Shown here: piece after piece, positions 28,435 to 36,636 of the stretch
Layout: each line of letters opens with the position of its first letter
How positions within the stretch are numbered: the first letter of the stretch is position 1
Made by a program: the position numbers and the translations under genes
Notes under the pieces: model-generated
The model's input: the letters and a program-made list of their open reading frames with translations, nothing else
Database searches by the model: none
What the model was told of the DNA's origin: nothing
Assembly (NCBI RefSeq): GCF_002119525.1
Contig: NZ_CP017916.1
Location: 992,001 to 1,056,000, forward strand
DNA: 64,000 nt
Reading direction: 5' to 3'
Origin: Vibrio syngnathi
GTDB taxonomy: Bacteria > Pseudomonadota > Gammaproteobacteria > Enterobacterales > Vibrionaceae

Positions 28435-28472
28435 GCTTCGATTCTAAAAAGTTAATATAACTATAACGATAC

Positions 28473-28507
28473 AGACACTACATGCGTAACACGCGCATGT
28501 AGCGTCT
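28473..28507 (+). promoter_or_regulatory. Intercistronic hairpin between oppA and oppB
   Basis: CTACATGCG (28478-28486) pairs with CGCATGTAG (28494-28502), extended by AGAC/GTCT across one A-C mismatch, then a moderately T-rich tract. It is probably a leaky terminator or 3' protecting stem that keeps oppA in excess. Confidence 0.65.
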
Positions 28508-28545
28508 TTCTAATTTTAATTGTCACAGACTGAAAGAGTGAGTTT

Positions 28546-29466
28546 ATGCTTAAATTCATTATGAAAAGGATATTTGAAGCAATTCCAACAATGTTGGTGT
28601 TGATCACTATATCTTTCTTTCTCATGCGTTTCGCACCGGGTAACCCGTTTTCAAGCGAGCGTCCATTACCGCCAGAAGTTATGGCTAACATCGAAGCTAA
28701 ATACGGCTTAGATAAACCAGTATTTGAACAGTACACCACGTACTTAACCAACATCCTTCAGGGTGATTTTGGTCCATCTTTCAAATATCAAGATTACACA
28801 GTAAATGAGCTGATTGCTGTAGCACTTCCAGTATCTGCGAAGGTAGGCTTCGTTGCCTTTATCTTTACGCTAATTATGGGGGTCACCGTCGGTACTATAG
28901 CCGCATTGAAGCACAATACCTGGGTCGACTACACCATAATGTCGACTGCCATGCTCGGGGTGGTGATGCCATCCTTCGTGTTGGCACCAGCGCTTATTTA
29001 CCTTTTCTCCCTGCACTGGAATATATTCCCAGCAGGTGGTTGGCATGGCGGCACCTTCGCGTACATCGTGCTACCTGTTATTGCGATGTCTCTTCTATAT
29101 GTAGCGACCTTTGCTCGTATCACTCGCGGTAGCATGATTGAAACTCTAAACAGTAACTTTATCCGTACTGCTCGAGCTAAAGGTCTAAGTTACCGTTATA
29201 TCGTTCTTAAACATGCGCTTAAGCCAGCAATGCTGCCTGTTGTTTCATACATGGGACCTGCATTCGTAGGTATCATCACAGGTTCAGTTGTTGTTGAAAC
29301 CATCTTCGGCCTGCCAGGTATCGGTAAGCTGTTTGTTAACGCCGCGTTTAACCGTGACTACTCGTTAGTAATGGGTGTAACCATTTTGATTGGTTTCCTA
29401 TTCATCTTATTCAACGCAATTGTTGATATTTTACTAGCGCTTATTGACCCGAAAATTCGCTACTAA
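28546..29466 (+). CDS. oppB: Oligopeptide ABC transporter permease OppB
   Basis: A 306-residue inner-membrane permease with six helices. The ABC-contact EAA loop reads RTARAKGLSYRYIVLKHALKPA. It begins with the usual MLKFIMKRIFEAIPTMLVLITISFF. It forms the channel with OppC. Confidence 0.96.
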   Translation: MLKFIMKRIFEAIPTMLVLITISFFLMRFAPGNPFSSERPLPPEVMANIEAKYGLDKPVFEQYTTYLTNILQGDFGPSFKYQDYTVNELIAVALPVSAKVGFVAFIFTLIMGVTVGTIAALKHNTWVDYTIMSTAMLGVVMPSFVLAPALIYLFSLHWNIFPAGGWHGGTFAYIVLPVIAMSLLYVATFARITRGSMIETLNSNFIRTARAKGLSYRYIVLKHALKPAMLPVVSYMGPAFVGIITGSVVVETIFGLPGIGKLFVNAAFNRDYSLVMGVTILIGFLFILFNAIVDILLALIDPKIRY

Positions 29467-29475
29467 CAGGGACGC

Positions 29476-30384
29476 ATGGTTATGTTGAAGAAAAAAGAAA
29501 ACTTAGAAGCGATCGAAAAATTCTCTGAGAGTTTGGAAATTGAAGGTCGTAGTTTGTGGCAGGACGCGCGTATTCGTTTTATGCGCAACAAAGCGGCAAT
29601 GATCAGTCTGTTTATTCTGACGATCATGGTGCTATCAGTAATTTTCTTGCCTATGCTGGCGCAGCATGCTTACGATGATACTGACTGGTACGCAATGCAC
29701 GTTGGTCCAAATGCGGATCACTGGTTTGGTACCGACAGTTTAGGTCGTGACTTATATGTTCGTACAATGATTGGCGGCCGTATTTCTCTTATGGTTGGTG
29801 TGATGGGCGCATTTGTAGCGGTACTGATTGGTACGCTTTACGGTGCAGCTTCAGGCTTCATTGGCGGTCGTACTGACCGAGTGATGATGCGTATCCTAGA
29901 GATCTTGTACGCTGTACCATTCATGTTCCTTGTGATCGTACTGGTAACATTCTTTGGTCGTAATATAGTACTTATCTTTGTTGCTATCGGTGCGATTGCT
30001 TGGCTCGATATGGCGCGAATCGTACGTGGCCAAACGTTGAGTTTACGTAGTAAAGAATTCATTGAGGCTGCTCACGTATGTGGTGTAAGCAAATGGAAGA
30101 TCATTACACGTCACATCGTACCAAACGTATTAGGTATTGTTGCAGTTTACTCAACGCTACTTATTCCAAGCATGATCCTTACTGAATCATTCTTATCTTT
30201 CCTTGGTCTTGGTGTTCAAGAACCTATGACAAGTTGGGGCGCACTGTTACAAGAAGGTTCGCAAACAATGGAAGTTGCTATTTGGCAACTGGCATTCCCA
30301 GCGGCATTCATGGTAGTTACGCTGTTCTGCTTTAACTACGTAGGTGATGGTCTGCGCGACGCGCTTGATCCAAAAGACAGATAA
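29476..30384 (+). CDS. oppC: Oligopeptide ABC transporter permease OppC
   Basis: A 302-residue permease with the extended cytoplasmic N-terminus of the OppC branch (LWQDARIRFMRNKAAMISLF) and the GTDSLGRDLYVRTMIGGRISL motif. The EAA loop is EAAHVCGVSKWKIITRHIVPN. It starts nine bases after oppB. Two in-frame ATGs (29476 and 29482) follow AGGGA; either may be used. Confidence 0.96.
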   Translation: MVMLKKKENLEAIEKFSESLEIEGRSLWQDARIRFMRNKAAMISLFILTIMVLSVIFLPMLAQHAYDDTDWYAMHVGPNADHWFGTDSLGRDLYVRTMIGGRISLMVGVMGAFVAVLIGTLYGAASGFIGGRTDRVMMRILEILYAVPFMFLVIVLVTFFGRNIVLIFVAIGAIAWLDMARIVRGQTLSLRSKEFIEAAHVCGVSKWKIITRHIVPNVLGIVAVYSTLLIPSMILTESFLSFLGLGVQEPMTSWGALLQEGSQTMEVAIWQLAFPAAFMVVTLFCFNYVGDGLRDALDPKDR

Positions 30385-30432
30385 AGAAATAGCAAATAAA
30401 AATACAAAAGCTATAAAAGATTGAAGGAAGCA

Positions 30433-31407
30433 ATGATGAGCTTATTAGATGTCAAAGATCTGCGCGTCGAATTTACCACGCAAGATGGTATCGTAACCGC
30501 AGTAAACGACCTGAACTTCTCACTCAACCAAGGCGAAACGCTGGGTATCGTTGGTGAGTCAGGTTCGGGAAAGTCTCAAACGGTATTTGCACTGATGGGG
30601 TTGCTGGCTAAGAACGGCATCATCTCAGGCAGTGCAAAGTTTGAAGGCAACGAAATTCTCAACCTACCTGAGAAAGAATTGAACAAAGTTCGCGCTGAAC
30701 AGATCGCGATGATCTTCCAAGATCCAATGACCTCACTGAACCCTTACATGAAAGTATGTGATCAGTTGATGGAAGTTCTCATGCTGCATAAAGGTATGGG
30801 TAAAGCGGAAGCGTTCGAAGAATCAGTACGCATGCTTGAAGCGGTGAAAATCCCTGAAGCACGTAAACGTATTACCATGTATCCACACGAATTTTCTGGC
30901 GGTATGCGTCAACGTGTGATGATTGCAATGGCCCTGCTGTGTCGTCCGAAACTGCTTATCGCGGATGAACCAACAACGGCGTTGGATGTAACTATTCAAG
31001 CGCAAATCATGGAATTGCTGAACGAGCTTAAAGATGAGTTTAATACTGCGATTATCATGATCACCCATGACTTGGGTGTGGTTGCTGGTTCTTGTGACAA
31101 AGTATTGGTGATGTACGCAGGTCGTACTATGGAATACGGCACGGTTGATGAAATCTTCTATGAGCCAAGCCATCCCTATGCGGAAGGCCTGCTTAAAGCA
31201 ATTCCTCGTTTGGATACCGAAGGTGAAATTTTACCGACGATTCCAGGAAACCCACCCAACTTACTTCGCCTACCGACAGGTTGTCCTTACCAAGACCGTT
31301 GTCACCGTGTAATGGACCGTTGTAAGCAAGAAGCACCAATTCTACAGCCATTTGCTAAAGATCGTCAGCGTGCTTGTTTTTCAGACTGGGAGACTTGGAC
31401 AAAATGA
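30433..31407 (+). CDS. oppD: Oligopeptide ABC transporter ATPase OppD
   Basis: An ATP-binding subunit of about 324 residues. Walker A GESGSGKSQ, signature SGGMRQRV, and Walker B LLIADEPT are present, and the C-terminal oligopeptide-transporter extension has the cysteine-containing CPYQDRC. I choose the ATG pair at 30433/30436 after AAGGAAG rather than a TTG at 30421. The stop overlaps the oppF start (ATGA). Confidence 0.95.
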   Translation: MMSLLDVKDLRVEFTTQDGIVTAVNDLNFSLNQGETLGIVGESGSGKSQTVFALMGLLAKNGIISGSAKFEGNEILNLPEKELNKVRAEQIAMIFQDPMTSLNPYMKVCDQLMEVLMLHKGMGKAEAFEESVRMLEAVKIPEARKRITMYPHEFSGGMRQRVMIAMALLCRPKLLIADEPTTALDVTIQAQIMELLNELKDEFNTAIIMITHDLGVVAGSCDKVLVMYAGRTMEYGTVDEIFYEPSHPYAEGLLKAIPRLDTEGEILPTIPGNPPNLLRLPTGCPYQDRCHRVMDRCKQEAPILQPFAKDRQRACFSDWETWTK

Positions 31408-32390
31408 GTAAAGAATTACTATTAGATATTAAAGACCTAAAAGTTCACTTTAGCATTGCGGCTAAGTCTGCTTGGCCTTGGGCGAAACCATCAAACCTTA
31501 AAGCGGTTGATGGGGTTGATGTTCACCTTTACGAAGGCGAAACACTAGGTGTAGTAGGTGAGTCTGGTTGCGGGAAATCGACTTTTGCACGCGCGATTAT
31601 CGGCCTAGTTGAAGCGACAGAAGGTCAAGTGATGTGGTTAGGTCAAGACCTGACTAAGATGCAAGAAGTGAAACGTCGTGAGACTCGTAAAGAGATTCAG
31701 ATGATCTTCCAAGACCCACTAGCATCGCTTAACCCGCGTATGTCAGTTGGCGATATCATTGCTGAGCCTCTCGAGACTTTCTACCCTGAACTGTCTAAAC
31801 AGGAAGTGAAGGACCGAGTGAAAGAGATGATGGCAAAGGTTGGTTTGCTACCCAATGTAATTAACCGTTACCCGCATGAGTTCTCTGGTGGTCAATGTCA
31901 GCGTATCGGTATTGCACGTGCGCTTATCTTGAAACCTAAGATGATCATCTGTGATGAACCTGTTTCTGCACTGGATGTATCAATTCAAGCTCAAGTAGTT
32001 AACCTTCTTAAGGAACTACAGAAAGAACTTGGTTTGTCTTTGGTTTTCATCGCGCACGATTTGTCAGTGGTTAAACACATCTCTGACCGTGTATTGGTGA
32101 TGTACCTAGGTAACGCAGTAGAGCTTGGTGAATCAGATGCCTTATTCTCCGACCCTAAGCACCCGTACACTAAAGCGTTGATGTCTGCAGTTCCGATTCC
32201 AGACCCTCGCTTAGAGCGCAGCAAAACGATTCAGATGTTGGAAGGTGATTTACCGTCGCCAATTAATCCGCCATCAGGTTGTGTGTTCCGTACTCGCTGC
32301 CCACAAGCAACAGGGGCATGTGCGCAAACTAAGCCAACCATTCAAGGTGATGATGTTCACGCAGTATCTTGCTTGCACGTACAAGTCTAG
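31404..32390 (+). CDS. oppF: Oligopeptide ABC transporter ATPase OppF
   Basis: The second ATP-binding subunit, 328 residues. Walker A GESGCGKST, signature SGGQCQRIG, Walker B MIICDEPVSALD, and the C-terminal cysteine segment (CVFRTRCPQATGAC) are present. The ATG at 31404 overlaps the oppD stop. It is the last gene of the operon and is followed by two terminator-like hairpins. Confidence 0.96.
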   Translation: MSKELLLDIKDLKVHFSIAAKSAWPWAKPSNLKAVDGVDVHLYEGETLGVVGESGCGKSTFARAIIGLVEATEGQVMWLGQDLTKMQEVKRRETRKEIQMIFQDPLASLNPRMSVGDIIAEPLETFYPELSKQEVKDRVKEMMAKVGLLPNVINRYPHEFSGGQCQRIGIARALILKPKMIICDEPVSALDVSIQAQVVNLLKELQKELGLSLVFIAHDLSVVKHISDRVLVMYLGNAVELGESDALFSDPKHPYTKALMSAVPIPDPRLERSKTIQMLEGDLPSPINPPSGCVFRTRCPQATGACAQTKPTIQGDDVHAVSCLHVQV

Positions 32391-32425
32391 AGCCTATTTA
32401 AAACGGTTCAGCCTGTGACAGGCTT

Positions 32426-32458
32426 AAGCGCAACTTTTTTATGAGTTGCGCTTTTTTT
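32426..32458 (+). terminator. Terminator of the opp operon
   Basis: AAGCGCAACT (32426-32435) pairs with AGTTGCGCTT (32444-32453), then TTTTT. Confidence 0.9.
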
Positions 32459-32508
32459 GTGCCCCAACTTTCTCGTGAACAACCTCCTTCAAATAATTTG
32501 AACAACTA

Positions 32509-32547
32509 AGCCAACTTCTTCTAGTTTTGAAAAAGTTGGCTTTTTTT
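32509..32547 (+). terminator. Second terminator downstream of opp
   Basis: AGCCAACTT (32509-32517) pairs with AAGTTGGCT (32533-32541), then TTTTTT. There is no gene between the two terminators. Confidence 0.75.
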
Positions 32548-32553
32548 ATACTA

Positions 32554-32715
32554 ATACCAATCGTAGTAAATAACTGCTCATCCTAGCTTGTTAAAACGCT
32601 CGATAACGGCGTTAGAATTTTTGATTGTAGAATAACTACTAACAGAAAAATTCTTCCTTGTTCTCAAGCCTTTTCTCTGCGCTATTTCTGAACATTTACT
32701 TACTGTGATTGGTAT
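32554..32715. mobile_element. 162-bp MITE-like dispersed repeat upstream of yqjG
   Basis: ATACCAATC at 32554-32562 is inverted at 32707-32715 (GATTGGTAT), and similarity continues inward (AGTAAATAACTG versus AGTAAGTAAATG). No coding capacity. I recognise the sequence between the ends (AAAACGCTCGATAACGGCGT, then AGAAAAATTCTTCCTTGTTC) as a common Vibrio repeat, from memory rather than a search. The right end is 29 bases from a start codon. Confidence 0.75.
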
Positions 32716-32744
32716 AAAAAATTTTGGATTACAGAGGTTTGGAT

Positions 32745-33692
32745 ATGGGTAAGTTAGTTGAAGGCGTTTGGCATGATGTTTGGTACGACACAAAAGAAAG
32801 CGGTGGTAAGTTTGTTCGTGAAGATGCAGGCTTTCGTCACTGGGTAGAGAATAAAGCGGGCGCGCAGTTTCAGCCTGAAAGTGGCCGTTATCACTTATAC
32901 GTATCATTGGCGTGTCCATGGGCGCACAGAACTCTTATCTTCCGTGAGATTAAAGACCTGACCGATCACATTGACGTGACGGTGGTTTGCCCAGACATGA
33001 TGAGTGAAGGTTGGCAAATGGGGTTACCTGAACCTCTGTTCGGCCATACTCGTATGCACCAAATCTACACTCAAGCCAAAGCGGATTACTCGGGTCGAGT
33101 AACGGTGCCAGTGTTATGGGATAAGAAAACCAACACCATCGTGAGTAACGAGTCGTCTGAAATTATCCGTATGTTCAATTCAGAATTTAATGAGTTAACG
33201 GGTAACACGGATGATTACTACCCGTGGGAGTTGTCCAAGAAAATTGATGAGTGGAATGACTATATCTACCCAAGCATTAATAACGGTGTTTATCGTACTG
33301 GTTTTGCAACCACACAAGAAGCTTATGAAGAAGCGTATGACGCGTTATTTGAAGCGTTAGATAAAGTAGATGCACATCTTAGTGAACATCGTTATCTGGC
33401 GGGTAGCGAGATTACAGAAGCAGATTGGCGCTTGTTTACTACTCTGGTTCGATTTGATGCGGTCTATGTTGGGCACTTTAAGTGCAATAAGCAGCGAATT
33501 GCGGACTACCCACATATTCAAGGTTACTTAAAAGAGTTGTACCAAGTTGAGGGAATTAAAGAGACGACCGATTTCTACCATATCAAGCGTCACTACTACT
33601 ACAGCCACACAGGTATTAATCCGACTCAAGTAGTCCCCCTAGGACCTGAATTAGATTTGGAATCCCTACATGGTCGTGAAATCCTAAATTGA
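32745..33692 (+). CDS. yqjG: Glutathionyl-hydroquinone reductase (Xi-class GST)
   Basis: A 315-residue cytoplasmic enzyme that reduces glutathionyl-hydroquinones. The Xi-class CPWAHRT motif with catalytic Cys is in SLACPWAHRTLIF, and the NNGVYRTGFATTQEAYEEA and ITEADWRLFTTLVRFDAVY segments are diagnostic. I use the ATG at 32745, seven bases after AGAGG. The promoter must lie in or next to the repeat element just upstream. Confidence 0.93.
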   Translation: MGKLVEGVWHDVWYDTKESGGKFVREDAGFRHWVENKAGAQFQPESGRYHLYVSLACPWAHRTLIFREIKDLTDHIDVTVVCPDMMSEGWQMGLPEPLFGHTRMHQIYTQAKADYSGRVTVPVLWDKKTNTIVSNESSEIIRMFNSEFNELTGNTDDYYPWELSKKIDEWNDYIYPSINNGVYRTGFATTQEAYEEAYDALFEALDKVDAHLSEHRYLAGSEITEADWRLFTTLVRFDAVYVGHFKCNKQRIADYPHIQGYLKELYQVEGIKETTDFYHIKRHYYYSHTGINPTQVVPLGPELDLESLHGREILN

Positions 33693-33836
33693 TTATACGA
33701 AGCAGAATCAATTATTTTTATAACTCAAGGCATGACTTGGTGTGTGCCTTAAGTGCCTCTTCCCGCTGTGTCTTTTCCCACTATGGGCTTGCGTAAATCA
33801 TTTATCAGAAAGATAACTCTAGTTCAGTAGATTGAT

Positions 33837-36320
33837 TTACACCTCAATTGCCTCTAGTTGTCTTTGTTGCTCAAGATATGTAACGAGATCCATTGCGCTG
33901 ACAGGGCGAGAATAGAGGTAGCCTTGAATTGCGCTGCAGTATAGCTGTTTAATCGAACGCAATTGTGCTTCGGTCTCAATACCTTCCACAACTAAATTGA
34001 AACTGAAAACACTCGCGAGAGAAGTAATGGCTTCAACAAGTGCAAATTGCTTCTCATCGACATCGATATTGTCGACGAACGATTTATCTATCTTAATCTC
34101 ATTAATAGGTAGAGCTGCAATATAGCTTAATGATGAGTACCCAGTACCAAAGTCATCGATTGAAACTTGCATTCCTAGCTCTTGAAAGTGGTTCATGACT
34201 CGTGTAACAGCTTGTAGGTCTTCCACAAGCACACTCTCAGTAATCTCAATTTTAATTTGATTAGCAGGCAAGCCGTACTTAGTGGCTAGTTCAGAAAATT
34301 TATCCACTAAATTATTATGAGTAAAAACAGCAGGCGAGAGATTGATCGATAACGAGAGAGGCGCATCTAGTTGGTCGCTAATCGCGCTAATATCACGCAT
34401 GCTAGTTTCAGCGACAAAGAACGTAATGTCATTAATTAGATTCGTTTTTTCCGCCATGCTGATAAATACGTCAGGTGGAATAAATCCTAACTTTTTGTTT
34501 TGCCAACGACAGAGCGCTTCTACCCCTAACACTACACCTGAATGTACGTCGACTTGAGGTTGATAGTGAACGTACAGTTCTTCGTTATTTAAAGCAGAAT
34601 TAAGCGCGTTCTCAATCTCGAGTTTACTGTGAATATCATCAGAAATAGACTCGTTAAATAATTGAATAATGCCTTTGCTTGTACGTTTCGCGAAATAGAG
34701 AGCCATATCAGCTTTAGAGATTAACATTTCTATATTGTCAGCATGATCGGGGGATAACGATACGCCGATGCTTGTCTTAATCGATAGGCTTTCCCCTTTG
34801 ATATTGTATGAGCGTTCGATTGCCTGCTTAATCTTGTTAAGAATTGGTGTCAAAGATTCAGCTGTCGGTAGATTGTCTATAATCGCAATAAACTCATCCC
34901 CGCCAAAACGGAAATACATTTCATTCGGCTCAGTTAAATGTTGTAGAGTTTGAGCAATGTTTTTGAGCAGTTGATCCCCATAGCCATGACCATGAGCGTC
35001 GTTAATATTTTTAAAATCATCTAGGTCGATAAAAAGTACAGCGATTTTAGTCGTATTTTGTATGTTTCTTTCTTGTATGACCGCAAAGCTCTCTTTTAAT
35101 GCAGTTCGGTTGTAAAGACCGGTGAGTGAGTCGTGGTGAGCCAAGTAAGAGAGTTCTTTACGGTTCTGCTCTAGTTTATGGAAGTCATGTTTAATTCTGT
35201 TTTGGAAGGTAGTAAAACGTCGTGCGATGGCATTACCCATATAGAAACTAATGACCAGCAAAGTTAGGAAGCTTGCTGCACTATAAATGATGAGTTCAAT
35301 CGTATCGTGCTTTAGTGATTCTTCGGTGACCAGTTTGTGTGCGATAGAGTATTGTTCAATGGCTTGGGTATAAGCACTACCAACGATATACCACTCCCAG
35401 TCTGGAATTTTTGCTACATAGTTAATGGTGTCTTGCGAACGATTGTTAGCCAACCCGTTATCGAGGCTGATAAATCGTTCTTGGAGTGAATTAGTTGAGT
35501 TTTGACTTTGAATAATTAACTGAAATGTAGGATGTTTTGACCCAATGAGTTCTTGCGACTCGTGCGCCAAAAATACGCCTTGCTTGTTGAGTACGAAAAG
35601 CTGATCAGAACCAGGAAGCGTTAAGTTTTTCAGCCAATTTAATGATTGTTGTTTTAGGTCACTTTCAACATCAACGACATAATCACCGGAGCTTATAACC
35701 CAGTCTAGTGGTTCAAAGTAGACAGAATATCCAATTTTTTCGTACTCTGTCTTGTTATCACCTGGTTTGTGAAACCACCACCTATAAAAGCTTGTTTTCT
35801 TCTCTAGCGACAGTTTGACCATTTCTGTGACGATGGGAGCGCCTCGCGTATCTTTAAGCGTGGAAAGGTCCTGTCCTTCGAGGTGGGGCCAGAATGGGTG
35901 CATGATACCTTTAGCTTGGCGATCAACAATAAAAAGGTAACCACGATCACTATTGAAGCGAATGTCTTTTAACGCACTTTTAATGATGGATTCGATTATT
36001 TCTCTTGGCTGTGATCTGTTGTCTTCGTAGAGACGAGTAGAGATTCGATGTGCTTCTTCTAATCGTTCTTTTACGACTTGTTTTAGTTCTGACTCGGTGG
36101 TTGATTTTAAATAGAGAACTTGGCTTTTTGCTACGTCGACTTGGCTTTTAAGCAATTGTTTGTGCTGATCTTTAAATAGTTGCTCAGCTCTAACTAATTG
36201 TTTTTGGTTAGACAGGTGTGAGTTGTACAGAAATGAAGAAATTAGTACGAGTGAAAAAAGTGCGATAAAGCTAACTGGGAGCCATTTGATCAACGTGATC
36301 AGCCGAGTATCTGACGTCAT
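33837..36320 (-). CDS. Membrane c-di-GMP enzyme: Cache sensor, GGDEF and EAL domains
   Basis: An 827-residue inner-membrane protein. Membrane helices are at about residues 12-30 and 345-363, flanking a periplasmic double-Cache-like sensor (RGYLFIVDRQAKGIMHPFWP; DWEWYIVGSAY). GGDEF is near residue 472 (RFGGDEF), with no RxxD inhibitory site before it. EAL is near residue 601 (VEALCRW), with SINLSP, EITES, DDFGTGYSS, KIDKSF, EGIETE and QGY present. Both halves look catalytically complete, so either cyclase or phosphodiesterase activity is possible; the full EAL set favours hydrolysis. It stands alone on the minus strand. The ligand is unknown. Confidence 0.93.
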   Translation of the reverse strand: MTSDTRLITLIKWLPVSFIALFSLVLISSFLYNSHLSNQKQLVRAEQLFKDQHKQLLKSQVDVAKSQVLYLKSTTESELKQVVKERLEEAHRISTRLYEDNRSQPREIIESIIKSALKDIRFNSDRGYLFIVDRQAKGIMHPFWPHLEGQDLSTLKDTRGAPIVTEMVKLSLEKKTSFYRWWFHKPGDNKTEYEKIGYSVYFEPLDWVISSGDYVVDVESDLKQQSLNWLKNLTLPGSDQLFVLNKQGVFLAHESQELIGSKHPTFQLIIQSQNSTNSLQERFISLDNGLANNRSQDTINYVAKIPDWEWYIVGSAYTQAIEQYSIAHKLVTEESLKHDTIELIIYSAASFLTLLVISFYMGNAIARRFTTFQNRIKHDFHKLEQNRKELSYLAHHDSLTGLYNRTALKESFAVIQERNIQNTTKIAVLFIDLDDFKNINDAHGHGYGDQLLKNIAQTLQHLTEPNEMYFRFGGDEFIAIIDNLPTAESLTPILNKIKQAIERSYNIKGESLSIKTSIGVSLSPDHADNIEMLISKADMALYFAKRTSKGIIQLFNESISDDIHSKLEIENALNSALNNEELYVHYQPQVDVHSGVVLGVEALCRWQNKKLGFIPPDVFISMAEKTNLINDITFFVAETSMRDISAISDQLDAPLSLSINLSPAVFTHNNLVDKFSELATKYGLPANQIKIEITESVLVEDLQAVTRVMNHFQELGMQVSIDDFGTGYSSLSYIAALPINEIKIDKSFVDNIDVDEKQFALVEAITSLASVFSFNLVVEGIETEAQLRSIKQLYCSAIQGYLYSRPVSAMDLVTYLEQQRQLEAIEV

Positions 36321-36588
36321 AGTGTTATGAAATACAAAGAAGTTTATTTATTATGTAAAATAATATAACAAAGATTATCCATATGGCGAAGGGTAAAAAC
36401 GTTTAAGGACATAATTTTATTGGGGAAATGTCAGATAGGTTAAAAAGTGCAATGAGGTTGGATTGTTTCTAAATCAGTCATTTGATTAACCATTGTAATG
36501 GTGCTCGTTGGGTCAGCGAGTCTTAGGGCATTCATTACGAGCCCTCCAACGTGTAAACATACTTCAAGACGGGATAATGACCAAAAAA
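36321..36588. other. Spacer between pta terminator and the GGDEF-EAL gene
   Basis: About 270 bases without a gene. AGGGC (near 36526) and GCCCT (near 36540) make a weak hairpin. The promoter of the GGDEF-EAL gene should be near 36321-36400; nothing specific is visible. Confidence 0.35.
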
Positions 36589-36615
36589 AAAGCCCATGCA
36601 AATTGCATAGGCTTT
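36583..36615 (-). terminator. Terminator of ackA-pta
   Basis: AAAGCC and ATGCAA pair with TTGCAT and GGCTTT (36589-36615) across one C-A mismatch. The minus strand ends in a run of T. Confidence 0.85.
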
Positions 36616-36636
36616 AAAACGAGACAGAAAACGTAA

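Noticed and set aside
32578..32919. 113-codon minus-strand open frame across the MITE and the start of yqjG
   Set aside because: It is formed from repeat DNA and the antisense of a well-supported gene, with no family resemblance.
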